Source: Clostridium sp. K4410.MGS-306 (GTDB taxonomy: Bacteria > Cyanobacteriota > Vampirovibrionia > Gastranaerophilales > Gastranaerophilaceae). Taken from it: a stretch of DNA of 64,000 nt. How positions within the stretch are numbered: position 1 is the stretch's first letter; each line of letters starts with the position of its first letter. The stretch is from assembly GCA_000980375.1 (NCBI GenBank), contig LARD01000009.1, positions 124,001 through 188,000 on the forward strand, read 5' to 3'. The notes beneath the pieces were generated by a model. That model saw only the letters and a program-made list of their open reading frames with translations, did no database searches and was not told the origin of the DNA. A program made the position numbers and the translations under genes. Shown in pieces: positions 50,122 through 58,541 of this stretch.

Positions 50122-51093
50122 ATGTTTTACAAAACTTGCTATAGTTCACCAATAGGCATAATCACTTTGGCTTCCGACGGGAAAAATCTTGTTGGTGTAT
50201 GGCTGGAAGGCCAAAAATACTTTTGCGCCACTGTGGATGAAAAGATGCTAGAAAACAACAGCCTAAAGGTATTTTGTGATACAAAAAACTGGCTTGATAG
50301 ATATTTTAAAGGTGAACAACCGCAAATTAAAGAGCTCCCTCTGGCCCCTAAAGGCAATGAATTCAGACAGGCCGTATGGCAGCTTCTTTGTGAAATACCC
50401 TACGGTAAATTAACAACCTATGGCGAATTAGCAAAAAAGATTGCAAAACAAACCGGCAGATCAACAATGTCTGCACAAGCCGTTGGTGGTGCTGTCGGAC
50501 ATAACCCGATTTCCATAATAATTCCCTGCCATAGAGTTGTTGGAACAAACGGGAGCCTCACCGGTTATGCAGGAGGCATTGAAACTAAAATAAAACTCCT
50601 TAAGCACGAAAAAATAGACATGACAAAATTATTCATTCCCCCAAAAAATATCACTGTAAATATTGCTAAAAACAAAAGAACACAAAAATTGATTGAACAG
50701 CTTATCAATGTCTGGGAAAGTTCAGTTAAGGCAACTCATGTATTTTTATCAGAGAGTGAAATAGAAAATATAAAAAAGTATGTTCCTCAAGCACTAAAGG
50801 AAGTTGAATATTTAACAATAATTACGGATGACAATAACATACCACTTGCGTTTATGGGTATTGAAAATAACAGACTCGAGATGCTGTTTGTAAATGCCAA
50901 TGAAAGAGGCAAAGGTTTTGGGACTAAGCTCATTAAATATGGCATAAAAAAATATTCGATAAATGAATTGACTGTTAATGAACAGAATCCGGATGCTTTA
51001 AGGTTTTATGAAAAAAACGGTTTTAAAGTCTACAAAAGAACAGAAACAGATGAACAAGACAACCCCTATCCTCTGTTATATATGAAATTATAG
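50122..51093 (+). CDS. ogt: Methylated-DNA-cysteine S-methyltransferase fused to GNAT acetyltransferase
   Basis: 323 residues. About 1-165 is a complete O6-methylguanine-DNA methyltransferase: F-R-Q-A-V-W near 85, G-x-x-T-T-Y-G near 101 and the acceptor Cys in I-P-C-H-R-V-V-G near 135. About 180-323 is a GNAT domain with V-N-A-N-E-R-G-K-G-F-G-T-K-L-I near 256-270 (acetyl-CoA loop) and N-P-D-A-L-R-F-Y-E-K-N-G-F near 288. Repair half repairs alkylated guanine; the acetyltransferase half has unknown substrate. Continuous frame, no sign of a missed stop. AGAGGGAA precedes the ATG. Confidence 0.9.
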   Translation: MFYKTCYSSPIGIITLASDGKNLVGVWLEGQKYFCATVDEKMLENNSLKVFCDTKNWLDRYFKGEQPQIKELPLAPKGNEFRQAVWQLLCEIPYGKLTTYGELAKKIAKQTGRSTMSAQAVGGAVGHNPISIIIPCHRVVGTNGSLTGYAGGIETKIKLLKHEKIDMTKLFIPPKNITVNIAKNKRTQKLIEQLINVWESSVKATHVFLSESEIENIKKYVPQALKEVEYLTIITDDNNIPLAFMGIENNRLEMLFVNANERGKGFGTKLIKYGIKKYSINELTVNEQNPDALRFYEKNGFKVYKRTETDEQDNPYPLLYMKL

Positions 51094-51130
51094 TAAAACT
51101 TATTAAAACCCGCAAAAAGTTAAATACTAA

Positions 51131-51156
51131 AAAAGACTCCATATGGAGTCTTTTTT
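51131..51156 (+). terminator. Terminator after the ogt-GNAT gene
   Basis: Perfect stem AAAAGACTCCAT/ATGGAGTCTTTT then more T. 37 nt past the stop. Confidence 0.9.
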
Positions 51157-51284
51157 ATTGGTGTCGATAAGATTATCAAACCTTAACCCTTTGACAACTC
51201 TTTTTATCAGATTTTAAAAATTAGGCAATTTTAAGAGAGAAAAATACTTTATATTAATATAGGGAAAATTTGGTTAGGTATATT

Positions 51285-52067
51285 ATGATAAGAACAGCGC
51301 TTTATCAAGTCGGAAAAAACTGGGCCGTAGGTGCTCGAGACAAGTCTATGTTGCTTGCACAGGAAGCTCAACAAGTACTTGCCAAAACTTCTGAACGGGT
51401 TTCTAAACCTAAATTTACTTTTGGTCCTAAATCTCCAGCCGCTTTATCCAAAGTATCGGCTACAGAAGCTTTGAGTAGCCAGAATAAGACATTTCACTTT
51501 GGGACATCAAAGGTTTCTAAAATGTCTTTTGGAACACCAAAATGTGATACGGAGTATATAAAACATTTGAATGCAAAAATTCCTAATATTGCAATGGCAC
51601 GCAAAGATTTCTTTAGCGCTACAGGGTTGCAGCTTCATTCACCTACTACAGAAGATTTAAGAAGCTTTGTCGGAGGGTTGAAAAACATAGAATGTGGAGT
51701 AAAAGGCAAAGGAATGCTTGCTTGTAATTACCCAAGAGAAGCAGTTAAATTAGCATTACCACAAAAAGTTAAGCACGTTTTGATTGGACATGGCTGTGGT
51801 GCTACAGAAACAAATAATTGGGTATTTTATCAAAATGGAGAAAATATATTAAACTATATAAACAAAAACATCCCTAAGGGAGAACAGGTTATTGTATTGT
51901 GTTGTGAAACCGGTAAACAGAATGTCACAAAACTAGGCATTGGTACTACTGTTTCAACTCTATTAACTGATATTAGAAATCCTGCAAAGATTGTTGAGTC
52001 TGGCAGAAATGAAATTATTGGAGAATTTGTACTACCACCATACGGTAATGGAGTTGTATATTACTAA
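51285..52067 (+). CDS. Unknown protein with caspase-like His/Cys motifs
   Basis: 260 residues from the ATG at 51285 (TTAGG upstream); a TTG at 51270 is less likely. Residues 1-80 are low-complexity and Ser/Lys-rich with no membrane segment. A folded part follows: V-L-I-G-H-G-C-G near 167-174 and V-I-V-L-C-C-E-T-G near 204-212. A strand ending H-G and a later strand ending in Cys is the order of the caspase/clan CD and CHAT proteases. Motif fit only; it could equally be a non-catalytic Rossmann-type domain. Confidence 0.45.
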   Translation: MIRTALYQVGKNWAVGARDKSMLLAQEAQQVLAKTSERVSKPKFTFGPKSPAALSKVSATEALSSQNKTFHFGTSKVSKMSFGTPKCDTEYIKHLNAKIPNIAMARKDFFSATGLQLHSPTTEDLRSFVGGLKNIECGVKGKGMLACNYPREAVKLALPQKVKHVLIGHGCGATETNNWVFYQNGENILNYINKNIPKGEQVIVLCCETGKQNVTKLGIGTTVSTLLTDIRNPAKIVESGRNEIIGEFVLPPYGNGVVYY

Positions 52068-52288
52068 AATTAGCTTATTGAGCAATTTGTTTGTCTTATG
52101 AAACTATCGACTCAAGAGTATTACAATATGAGGATTGTTTTAAGGCTAGAGGCAAATGAAAAATTGTAACAAAATATTTATGTTTGATTCGTTTTGGGCA
52201 AAAATTAATATTGTTATAACTTAGTTTATATAGGTTTCAAAAGTGGAAGGTAGACAGGTCTGATTTAAGTATTGCTCAAAAGTTTAAT

Positions 52289-53368
52289 ATGCCAATATCT
52301 AAACCAACATCTATAAATAGCAATACTAATCAAATTAACCAATGTTCCAAAGATGGCAAAGGGATTTCTACTGGAGTTAAAGTCGCCATAGCTACGAGCT
52401 TGGTTGCTTTAGCTTCTTATGGTATTTATGCCGTAACAAGAGGAAAGGTAAAACCTAAAACAGCTCCTATAACAGGAAATAATACCTCGGTGCAAGAAAT
52501 TAAAGAATTGTCAGTAAATGCATTTAAAGAAATTGGTAGATTTAACAAGGGTAGAGCTGTATTAGCTGACGGAACTAATTATACCGGTAAAATTGTTAGT
52601 GAACCAAAAGACGGTTCTAAGTTTGTAATGGAATATCTAGACGGTGTATTACAGAAGTCAACAAAAATAAAAGGTGAAGAAACTGTCTTTGAAAAGACTT
52701 ATAAATATTCTGATGAATTAGGCCTTGTTAACGTAATCAAAAATAAATCTTCTGTTTTAAAGAAGTTTGTTGATGAAGCAGGTAACTTGAACATTGTAAC
52801 ATCTAAGCATCATAATGTAATTGATAAATCAACTGGCCTAATACGTAGAGATTGTAGATTTATTGACAAACATAATAATATTTCGGGTTCTTTCGAAACT
52901 CCTTATTGTATCAGAGCACGAGAAGGTGGTATAAATTACCCATTAAAAATAAAAGGAACCGAAGTGCAAACAGCTTTTTTAGATCCGATGTCTGGAGGTG
53001 TCGGAAACTTAGAAAAAGGCGAATGTAATCTTGTTTGGAATTATCGTGGCAGAAAAAACGATGGAGATAACGTTTTTCACATTGACACAATCTATCGTTT
53101 TAATAGTTCTGGTAAATCTATGAGAAATATTGATTTGTATGGCCGTTATGGTAAATATAAAAAATTAGACTTTGACTTTAAATCTGGATTCGTAACAAAC
53201 GGAGAATCTCCATTGTTTAAATATAATTACAAAACTAATGAAATAACTGATTTAAAAATTGATAAGAATGAAGCAGAAGAACTGGTCAATTTTGCAAAAG
53301 AGCAATATGGACTTTATCAGAAAGCCCAAAAGGCAAGATTAAGAGAATACAAAGCTGGTATTTGTTAG
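52289..53368 (+). CDS. Disordered-N/TM protein with beta-repeat domain
   Basis: 359 residues: polar N-terminus (about 1-28), membrane segment (about 30-49, V-K-V-A-I-A-T-S-L-V-A-L-A-S-Y-G-I-Y-A-V), then G-R-A-V-L-A-D-G-T-N-Y-T-G-K-I-V, a MORN-like strand, and Lys/Asp/Gly-rich beta sequence to about 330. No clear Shine-Dalgarno before the ATG. Related in layout to 54041-55363. Function unknown; the repeat type recurs in many surface and effector-like proteins. Confidence 0.65.
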   Translation: MPISKPTSINSNTNQINQCSKDGKGISTGVKVAIATSLVALASYGIYAVTRGKVKPKTAPITGNNTSVQEIKELSVNAFKEIGRFNKGRAVLADGTNYTGKIVSEPKDGSKFVMEYLDGVLQKSTKIKGEETVFEKTYKYSDELGLVNVIKNKSSVLKKFVDEAGNLNIVTSKHHNVIDKSTGLIRRDCRFIDKHNNISGSFETPYCIRAREGGINYPLKIKGTEVQTAFLDPMSGGVGNLEKGECNLVWNYRGRKNDGDNVFHIDTIYRFNSSGKSMRNIDLYGRYGKYKKLDFDFKSGFVTNGESPLFKYNYKTNEITDLKIDKNEAEELVNFAKEQYGLYQKAQKARLREYKAGIC

Positions 53369-53434
53369 TTAATGTAAATATTTAGCTAATCAATGTAAGA
53401 TGCAACTTGAGTACTTAATTAACGAATAAAAAAA

Positions 53435-53460
53435 ATGATAACAAAAGTTATCATCTTTTT
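53435..53460. terminator. Bidirectional terminator between the 52289 gene and tRNA-Leu(GAG)
   Basis: ATGATAAC/GTTATCAT stem with a 4-nt loop, CTTTTT on the + side and a T8 run on the minus side. Confidence 0.85.
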
Positions 53461-53461
53461 A

Positions 53462-53546
53462 TGGTGTCGACGGCGGGACTTGAACCCGCACGGGTTTCCC
53501 CACACGCCCCTCAAACGTGCGCGTATACCGATTCCGCCACGTCGAC
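53462..53546 (-). tRNA. tRNA-Leu (anticodon GAG)
   Basis: 85 nt. Acceptor GTCGACG pairs with CGTCGAC; D arm TG-GCG...CGC; anticodon stem CACGT/GCGTG with loop TTGAGGG (anticodon GAG); long variable arm as in class II tRNAs; T-arm loop GTTCAAGTC. Discriminator A and an encoded CCA. Reads CUC/CUU-type leucine codons. Confidence 0.93.
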
Positions 53547-53622
53547 ACAGGTATTTTAGTTATTCTATTGTCAAATTTTCAACAAAAATATATTATCATA
53601 AACATATTTTTTGTAAAAGATT

Positions 53623-53703
53623 TGCCGATGAAGGGACTCGAACCCCCATGAGTTTCCTCGCACGCACCTGAAGCGTGTGCGTCTACCATTTCGCCACATC
53701 GGC
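53623..53703 (-). tRNA. tRNA-Leu (anticodon CAG)
   Basis: 81 nt. Acceptor GCCGATG/CATCGGC, D arm TGGCGAAATGG, anticodon stem CACGC/GCGTG with loop TTCAGGT (anticodon CAG), long variable arm and T loop GTTCGAGTC. Discriminator A; CCA is not encoded, unlike the partner 77 bp away. Confidence 0.93.
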
Positions 53704-54040
53704 ATTTTAAGTTGTCAAAAACAATCCCTTTGTGGCGAAGCAGCTACGCTGCGTTCTGCTATGTTAGGCAAAAACAATACTTAATTGTTTTTGCAAGCAG
53801 TTTACCGTTTTTCGGTTCCTGCCACATCGGCAAAGTCCAATTTAGTTTATAAAGTTCAATATTTGCGCCTCCGTGCCGAATGTATTCACATTCGTTCATA
53901 CCCTCTCAAAAAACGATACTCAATCGTTTTTTTCGGCAGAGTGCCACATCGGCGACGTTTATTGTTGTCTTTTATTATCATAAAATTAACATCAGATTTT
54001 TGCAATAGAATTTTATACAAAAATATATATTGATAGCTTT
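53704..54040. other. Intergenic stretch with tRNA 5'-end copies and two like hairpins
   Basis: 337 bp with no gene. The first 11 nt of the tRNA-Leu(CAG) gene (GCCACATCGGC as read on +) recur at 53821-53831 and 53943-53953. A near-matching hairpin precedes each copy: 53770-53792 and 53909-53931 (9-bp stems, AAAAACAAT or AAAAACGAT). A third hairpin lies at 53877-53894 (CGAATG/CATTCG). Looks like repeated partial duplication or insertion next to the tRNA. Confidence 0.65.
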
Positions 54041-55363
54041 TTATTTAATATGCTCTAACTTATATCTTTCCAAAAACGGAGCAACGTCAAAATCAGATTT
54101 CTTAATATATTTAGCTTGTGCCATATCACCTTTACCATTGATAAATGGAATGTCCATGAACATTGTTTCATCATCAAAAGCTTCAAAAATTTTTCTTGTG
54201 GGTTGGCCATTATTTGGGTCGTATTCTATATAATCATCTAACTTGCCATTTTTTAACGACAAACCGCTTGATTTATTACCGGTTTTGCTGTCTAATGTAA
54301 TGTGCTCAAACCATCCGGGCATTAGTTCTTTTGTTCTGACTATTTCATTATTTGAGTTAAACAAATAATATCTATAACTATTGAAACTATCATTGACAAT
54401 AATAGTTCCGTTTGTATGATGTTGTATCTCTTTCAATTCATTACCGTCATAGAGTTCGTATCTTTTGTTTGATAAAATTGCGTATTTGTCTTTTGAACCT
54501 ACACTGATAGCACCGTATTCTGTCGCTTTCTTATGATTAATGACTTTTAAAACCAATGCATTGTCATAGTTGTTGTCCATTGGCTGAATGTAGATAGCTT
54601 CTTTTGTCAGGCGATTATTTTTAAATTCGGCTGTCATGACACTCGGTCTGGTTCCTCCGATTTTAGATATCGGAACAATTCTCTTGCTCAAATTACCATT
54701 ATTGTCATAAAAATGAAGACTTGGAGTATTATCAACAAAAGAAACTATTTTAGCTAATTTGCCGTTTTTATCATAATATTCGATATAAGTCTGAGATATT
54801 TTGTTGTCTGTATCCAAACCTTTTATTATTCTTGTTAATTTTCCTTCTTTGTCAAACACTCTTATGCCATCTTTGCCTGCTTCAAAAGGAATTTTATTTT
54901 CCTTAAGATATTTTACATAATCGCTTCCGTGTTTGTAGCATACTTCATTGAATTCTGTATAAATTTCATTGTATTGTCGAAGTGCTCTTTTTGCATGTTT
55001 GGTTTCCTTTGACAATTCGGCATTTATTTTGTTAATTGTTCTTTGAGTTGGGTTTGTTTCCTTTATTGTTTTGTTTGGATTTTTTGAAGTTTTTTTGACA
55101 GGTTGTGCTGCTGCTTCTGCTGAATTTTTAACTGACTCCTGTTGCACAACTTTTTTGGCGTTTGTCCACCAGTTGTTTCTATGCCCGATTATTCCCAGTG
55201 CAACAACACCAGCAAGTGCTGTTGCTCCAATCATGTATTTTGCAGACTGGCTCAAACTTTTATCAACAAAAAGATTCTGCTTAGATTCTTCGTCTTTCTT
55301 TTGAACAGGTTTAATTGCATAATCTTGCGGAATTTTTATAAAACCTGTACTGTTAATTGGCAT
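54041..55363 (-). CDS. Disordered-N/TM protein with YD/MORN-like repeats
   Basis: 440 residues. N-terminus polar (about 1-35), membrane segment (about 40-60, Y-M-I-G-A-T-A-L-A-G-V-V-A-L-G-I-I-G), Lys-rich linker, coiled helix (about 115-145), then about 12 short beta-hairpin repeats such as F-D-K-E-G-K-L, Y-Y-D-K-N-G-K-L-A-K-I, F-Y-D-N-N-G-N-L and L-K-N-G-K-L-D-D. These resemble the repeat units of the phage FSDG proteins. TAGGAAAA precedes the ATG. Probably an envelope protein with a large exposed repeat domain; role unknown. Confidence 0.7.
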   Translation of the reverse strand: MPINSTGFIKIPQDYAIKPVQKKDEESKQNLFVDKSLSQSAKYMIGATALAGVVALGIIGHRNNWWTNAKKVVQQESVKNSAEAAAQPVKKTSKNPNKTIKETNPTQRTINKINAELSKETKHAKRALRQYNEIYTEFNEVCYKHGSDYVKYLKENKIPFEAGKDGIRVFDKEGKLTRIIKGLDTDNKISQTYIEYYDKNGKLAKIVSFVDNTPSLHFYDNNGNLSKRIVPISKIGGTRPSVMTAEFKNNRLTKEAIYIQPMDNNYDNALVLKVINHKKATEYGAISVGSKDKYAILSNKRYELYDGNELKEIQHHTNGTIIVNDSFNSYRYYLFNSNNEIVRTKELMPGWFEHITLDSKTGNKSSGLSLKNGKLDDYIEYDPNNGQPTRKIFEAFDDETMFMDIPFINGKGDMAQAKYIKKSDFDVAPFLERYKLEHIK

Positions 55364-55457
55364 AATTTTCCTACACTATTGTTACCTATACATATAAAAA
55401 CGTAGGCTTAACAATAGTTGCTAAATTTTTAAGAAATATTAAATATATATTACAGTC

Positions 55458-56033
55458 CTAAAATTGTACAGCTGGTACTGCTTTGTCTGCTTCCGGTGTG
55501 TTAAAGTACTCTCGTGCCTTTATACCGATTATGCCGGCAATAATTGATGTTGGGAATGTTCTAATTCTCGCATTTAACAGTTGTACACTGTCGTTGTAAT
55601 CTTTTCTTGCTACAGCCAGCCTGTTTTCGGTTCCTGCCAGTTCGTCTTGCAGATTGATAAACTGTTTGTCGGCTTTGAGCTCAGGATATCTTTCCACAAC
55701 CAAAAGCAGCCTTGATAAAGCATTAGAAAGGTCGCTGTTACCCTGCTGTATGCCTTTCATATCGTTTTTGTTCATTGCTCCGCCCAGCTTTGCACGAGCT
55801 TCGGCTATTTGAGTAAATACAGCTTTTTCATGCGCTGCATAACCTTTTACAGTTGCAACCAAATTCGGTATCAAATCATTACGCCTTTTCAGCTGGTTGT
55901 CTACCTGCGCCCAGTTAGAGTTAACGTTTTCATCCATTACCTGCAAATTGTTGTATGTACCAATAAATGCACCAAACAACATCACAACAAGCACTAAAAC
56001 CGTGCCTAAAATAATCCATCCTGTTTTTTTCAT
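55458..56033 (-). CDS. LemA family protein
   Basis: 191 residues. N-terminal anchor (about 6-25), then Y-N-N-L-Q-V-M-D-E-N-V-N-S-N-W-A-Q-V-D-N-Q-L-K-R-R-N-D-L-I-P-N-L-V, the core LemA signature, followed by V-E-R-Y-P-E-L-K-A and a helical bundle. Usually paired with a TPM-domain gene, as here (56788-57510). Role in bacteria is unclear. Preceded by AGGAGAAT. Confidence 0.93.
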   Translation of the reverse strand: MKKTGWIILGTVLVLVVMLFGAFIGTYNNLQVMDENVNSNWAQVDNQLKRRNDLIPNLVATVKGYAAHEKAVFTQIAEARAKLGGAMNKNDMKGIQQGNSDLSNALSRLLLVVERYPELKADKQFINLQDELAGTENRLAVARKDYNDSVQLLNARIRTFPTSIIAGIIGIKAREYFNTPEADKAVPAVQF

Positions 56034-56045
56034 ATTATTCTCCTT

Positions 56046-56768
56046 CTATAAGTTGTTTACGTAATCCAAAAGTTTTTGCAGCTCTGCCACGGCAGTGTCT
56101 GCTGTTTCTATGGTCTCTTTCTTATTAAGAGTGCAGTGTTTTTCTTTGTGGCACAATAGCTTTTCATAAAAACTTTTGTTGATAGCAAAAAGCGAGTGTA
56201 TCTTGTTCAAATTTTCATAAGGTGACTTTGATACTTCAATATTTTTTATTCTCAAAATTGCCTTAAAAATTGCGTTTAATGTCTTTGTCAGGGGCACAAG
56301 ACTTTTTTGCAGCATTATGTGGCTATGCGCATTCATAAGATAATGTGCACGAAACTGCATTAAAAGATTCTTTGTTTCAGCCTCACATTGCAGCCGTAAA
56401 TCATCCCTGTTGACGTTTATATTGCATATCACATCTTCTCCATAAAGAATCTTGTGGTTCTCTTTTATATCACTGTATTCCATCGCATACACATCAGATG
56501 AGCTGTACCACTCTTTTTCTCCCATAAAAACAGGCAGTGAATTCCTCTTGCTGCAAAAAATACAACTCTTGCCCATCCATTCTCTTGCGGGTTTCGAACA
56601 TTTTCTTATATCTTCGCCGCACAAATCTGTTACAAGAACCATTAAATCCACATCTTGCAACAGGTTATCAGCTTTTTCACCTGCCTTAGCACCATAAACA
56701 AACACTGATTTTAACCTTGAGCCAAAAATGTTTTTTAATTGTTCAATAAATTTATCTAATTTTGTCAT
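56046..56768 (-). CDS. Nucleotidyltransferase-like protein
   Basis: 240 residues. V-F-V-Y-G-A-K-A-G-E then L-Q-D-V-D-L-M-V-L-V (about 22-48) resembles the G-[SA]-x...D-x-D core of minimal nucleotidyltransferases. C-terminal half helical with H-Y-L-M-N-A-H-S-H-I-M near 142, like HEPN-type partners. One Cys pair (S-C-I-F-C near 69) may be structural. Sits between LemA and TPM genes, an unusual insertion. Substrate unknown. Confidence 0.65.
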   Translation of the reverse strand: MTKLDKFIEQLKNIFGSRLKSVFVYGAKAGEKADNLLQDVDLMVLVTDLCGEDIRKCSKPAREWMGKSCIFCSKRNSLPVFMGEKEWYSSSDVYAMEYSDIKENHKILYGEDVICNINVNRDDLRLQCEAETKNLLMQFRAHYLMNAHSHIMLQKSLVPLTKTLNAIFKAILRIKNIEVSKSPYENLNKIHSLFAINKSFYEKLLCHKEKHCTLNKKETIETADTAVAELQKLLDYVNNL

Positions 56769-56787
56769 TTTTACTGTCCTTTAATTT

Positions 56788-57510
56788 TTACCATCCTCCA
56801 GAGGCTCCGCCGCCGCCGAACCCTCCGCCGCCGCCAAAACCGCCAAAGCTTCCTCCTCCGAATCCGCGTCCTGAGTAGCCGCCATATCCACCGCCAAAGG
56901 GTATAAATATCGGGAATATCCCAAATCTTATACATAAAAATATAATTAAAATCAGTAATAAAAATCCGAAATCATCACCCGATGATGGCTGCTGCGGCAC
57001 AGGCCCGTTAACGGAAAGTGTTACACCGTATGCTCTTGCAATGTAATCTGCTAATTGATAAGTACCTCTCCAGATTCCGCTTTGATAGTCTCCCTGCCTA
57101 AAGTACGGCAGCATCTGTTCATCTCGGATTCGTCCTGCTTTCCCGTCAGGGATAATACCCTCAAGCCCGTATCCAATTTCTATTCGTAATTTTCTTTCAT
57201 TTGGCGCAACAAGTACAACTGCTCCGGTATTTTCGCCTTTTTTCCCGATTTTAAACTCTCTGCCTACATCAAGAGCGGTCTGCTCAATGCTTTTACCGTC
57301 AAGAGATTTAACAGTAACAACCGCAATATCAGCGCCTGTCTTTTTTTGCAAATCCCACAAAAAAGCATTTATAGAATTTTTTGCACCGGTATCCAAAACA
57401 TTCGCATTGTCAGAAATAAAACCGTCAAAATTATAAGAAGAGTCGGCAAAAGCACACTGGAGTGATAAAAACATTATAAAAATTATAGATATAAGAATTC
57501 TTTTTATCAT
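56788..57510 (-). CDS. TPM-domain protein (YgcG-like)
   Basis: 240 residues from the ATG at 57510; TATAAT ends 6 nt before it and no Shine-Dalgarno is seen, so it may be leaderless. Signal peptide (to about 22), TPM domain about 28-150 (F-I-S-D-N-A-N-V-L...T-G-A-D-I-A-V-V-T-V-K-S-L and R-K-L-R-I-E-I-G-Y-G-L-E-G), a membrane segment near 175-195 and a Gly-rich tail with repeated F-G-G-G. Pairs with LemA in many bacteria, thought to act at the envelope. Confidence 0.88.
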   Translation of the reverse strand: MIKRILISIIFIMFLSLQCAFADSSYNFDGFISDNANVLDTGAKNSINAFLWDLQKKTGADIAVVTVKSLDGKSIEQTALDVGREFKIGKKGENTGAVVLVAPNERKLRIEIGYGLEGIIPDGKAGRIRDEQMLPYFRQGDYQSGIWRGTYQLADYIARAYGVTLSVNGPVPQQPSSGDDFGFLLLILIIFLCIRFGIFPIFIPFGGGYGGYSGRGFGGGSFGGFGGGGGFGGGGASGGW

Positions 57511-57599
57511 AAAGAAATTATATTCCATTTAAAACTTAATGCAATAATCAAGTGTATAATGTATAATAGTTACGAATTAAATGCTGACAGGAGTTTGTT

Positions 57600-58541
57600 G
57601 TGGAAAATAAATACAAAAAAAGAATTCTTTTTCTTGGTATGCCTGACATGGCCATTATCTGCCTGTCAAAACTTGTTGCAGAAGGCTTTAATATTGTAGG
57701 TGTTGTGCCTCCTCATTTTACCGAGGCAACTTACGGGCTAATGTGCAACTTCACAAAAAGCCTCCGCCTTCCCCTTATCACATATGAAAGAACAATGGAT
57801 GAGCTGGATTTTATCCACAAGGTGAGACAACTTGATGCAGATATTGCCGTGGTTTGTTCTTATAACAAAAAATTTCCGCCTGAACTTTTGAAAACAGTCA
57901 AAGGCGGCTTTGTAAATTGCCACCCCTCACTTCTTCCCGACTATAGAGGTGCTAATCCTTACAGCAATGTAATTATCAATAACGAAAAAGAAACCGGTAT
58001 CACGCTTCATTTTATGGATGAAAACTTTGATACAGGCAATATAATTGCGCAAAAAAAAGTAAATATTGAAAATAAAGAAACAATGGGTACATTATTCAAT
58101 AGAATGAATTATTTGTGCGCAGAGTTTTTGAGCGAGTTTTTGCAAAATTTTGAACAAAACACAGATGTTGTGTCAATGCCACAGCCGCAGGGCGAGTTTA
58201 AAAAAGCACCCGCAATAGACTCACGTAACATGAGAAACTTTATTGACTGGGATAAAGATGCTGCATACATAGACCGTTTTGTGAGAGCACTCAACCCTTT
58301 TATCAGTGCAATGACAAACTTTAGAGGCGTTTTCTTAAAAGTTTATTCTGCTGAAATCTCTGATAAAAAAGTAAAAGAAGAACCAGGCACCATCTGCCAC
58401 GTAAAAGATACACTGGGGGTTGCAACAGGCAGCGGTGTGCTTTATATAAAATCTTTGCAATTCGGCTCTTACATGATTTCAGATGCAAAAAGTTTTATAG
58501 AAAAGTTTAAACCCCAAATAGGTGAAAAGTTAGGAAAATAA
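57600..58541 (+). CDS. Formyltransferase-family protein (sugar-type, GTG start)
   Basis: 313 residues; AGGAG is 7 nt upstream of the GTG. Rossmann start I-L-F-L-G-M-P-D-M-A, then N-C-H-P-S-L-L-P-D-Y-R-G-A-N-P-Y near 104-118 and E-T-G-I-T-L-H-F-M-D-E-N-F-D-T-G near 127-142: catalytic Asn/His/Asp of N10-formyltetrahydrofolate-dependent transferases. N-C-H-P-S-L-L-P-x-Y-R-G and T-L-H resemble sugar-nucleotide N-formyltransferases (ArnA type) more than Fmt. Overlaps the next gene by one base. Substrate not known. Confidence 0.8.
   Translation: MENKYKKRILFLGMPDMAIICLSKLVAEGFNIVGVVPPHFTEATYGLMCNFTKSLRLPLITYERTMDELDFIHKVRQLDADIAVVCSYNKKFPPELLKTVKGGFVNCHPSLLPDYRGANPYSNVIINNEKETGITLHFMDENFDTGNIIAQKKVNIENKETMGTLFNRMNYLCAEFLSEFLQNFEQNTDVVSMPQPQGEFKKAPAIDSRNMRNFIDWDKDAAYIDRFVRALNPFISAMTNFRGVFLKVYSAEISDKKVKEEPGTICHVKDTLGVATGSGVLYIKSLQFGSYMISDAKSFIEKFKPQIGEKLGK

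Noticed and set aside
53435..53671. Frame overlapping the tRNA-Leu genes
   Set aside because: Runs through both tRNA genes; spurious.
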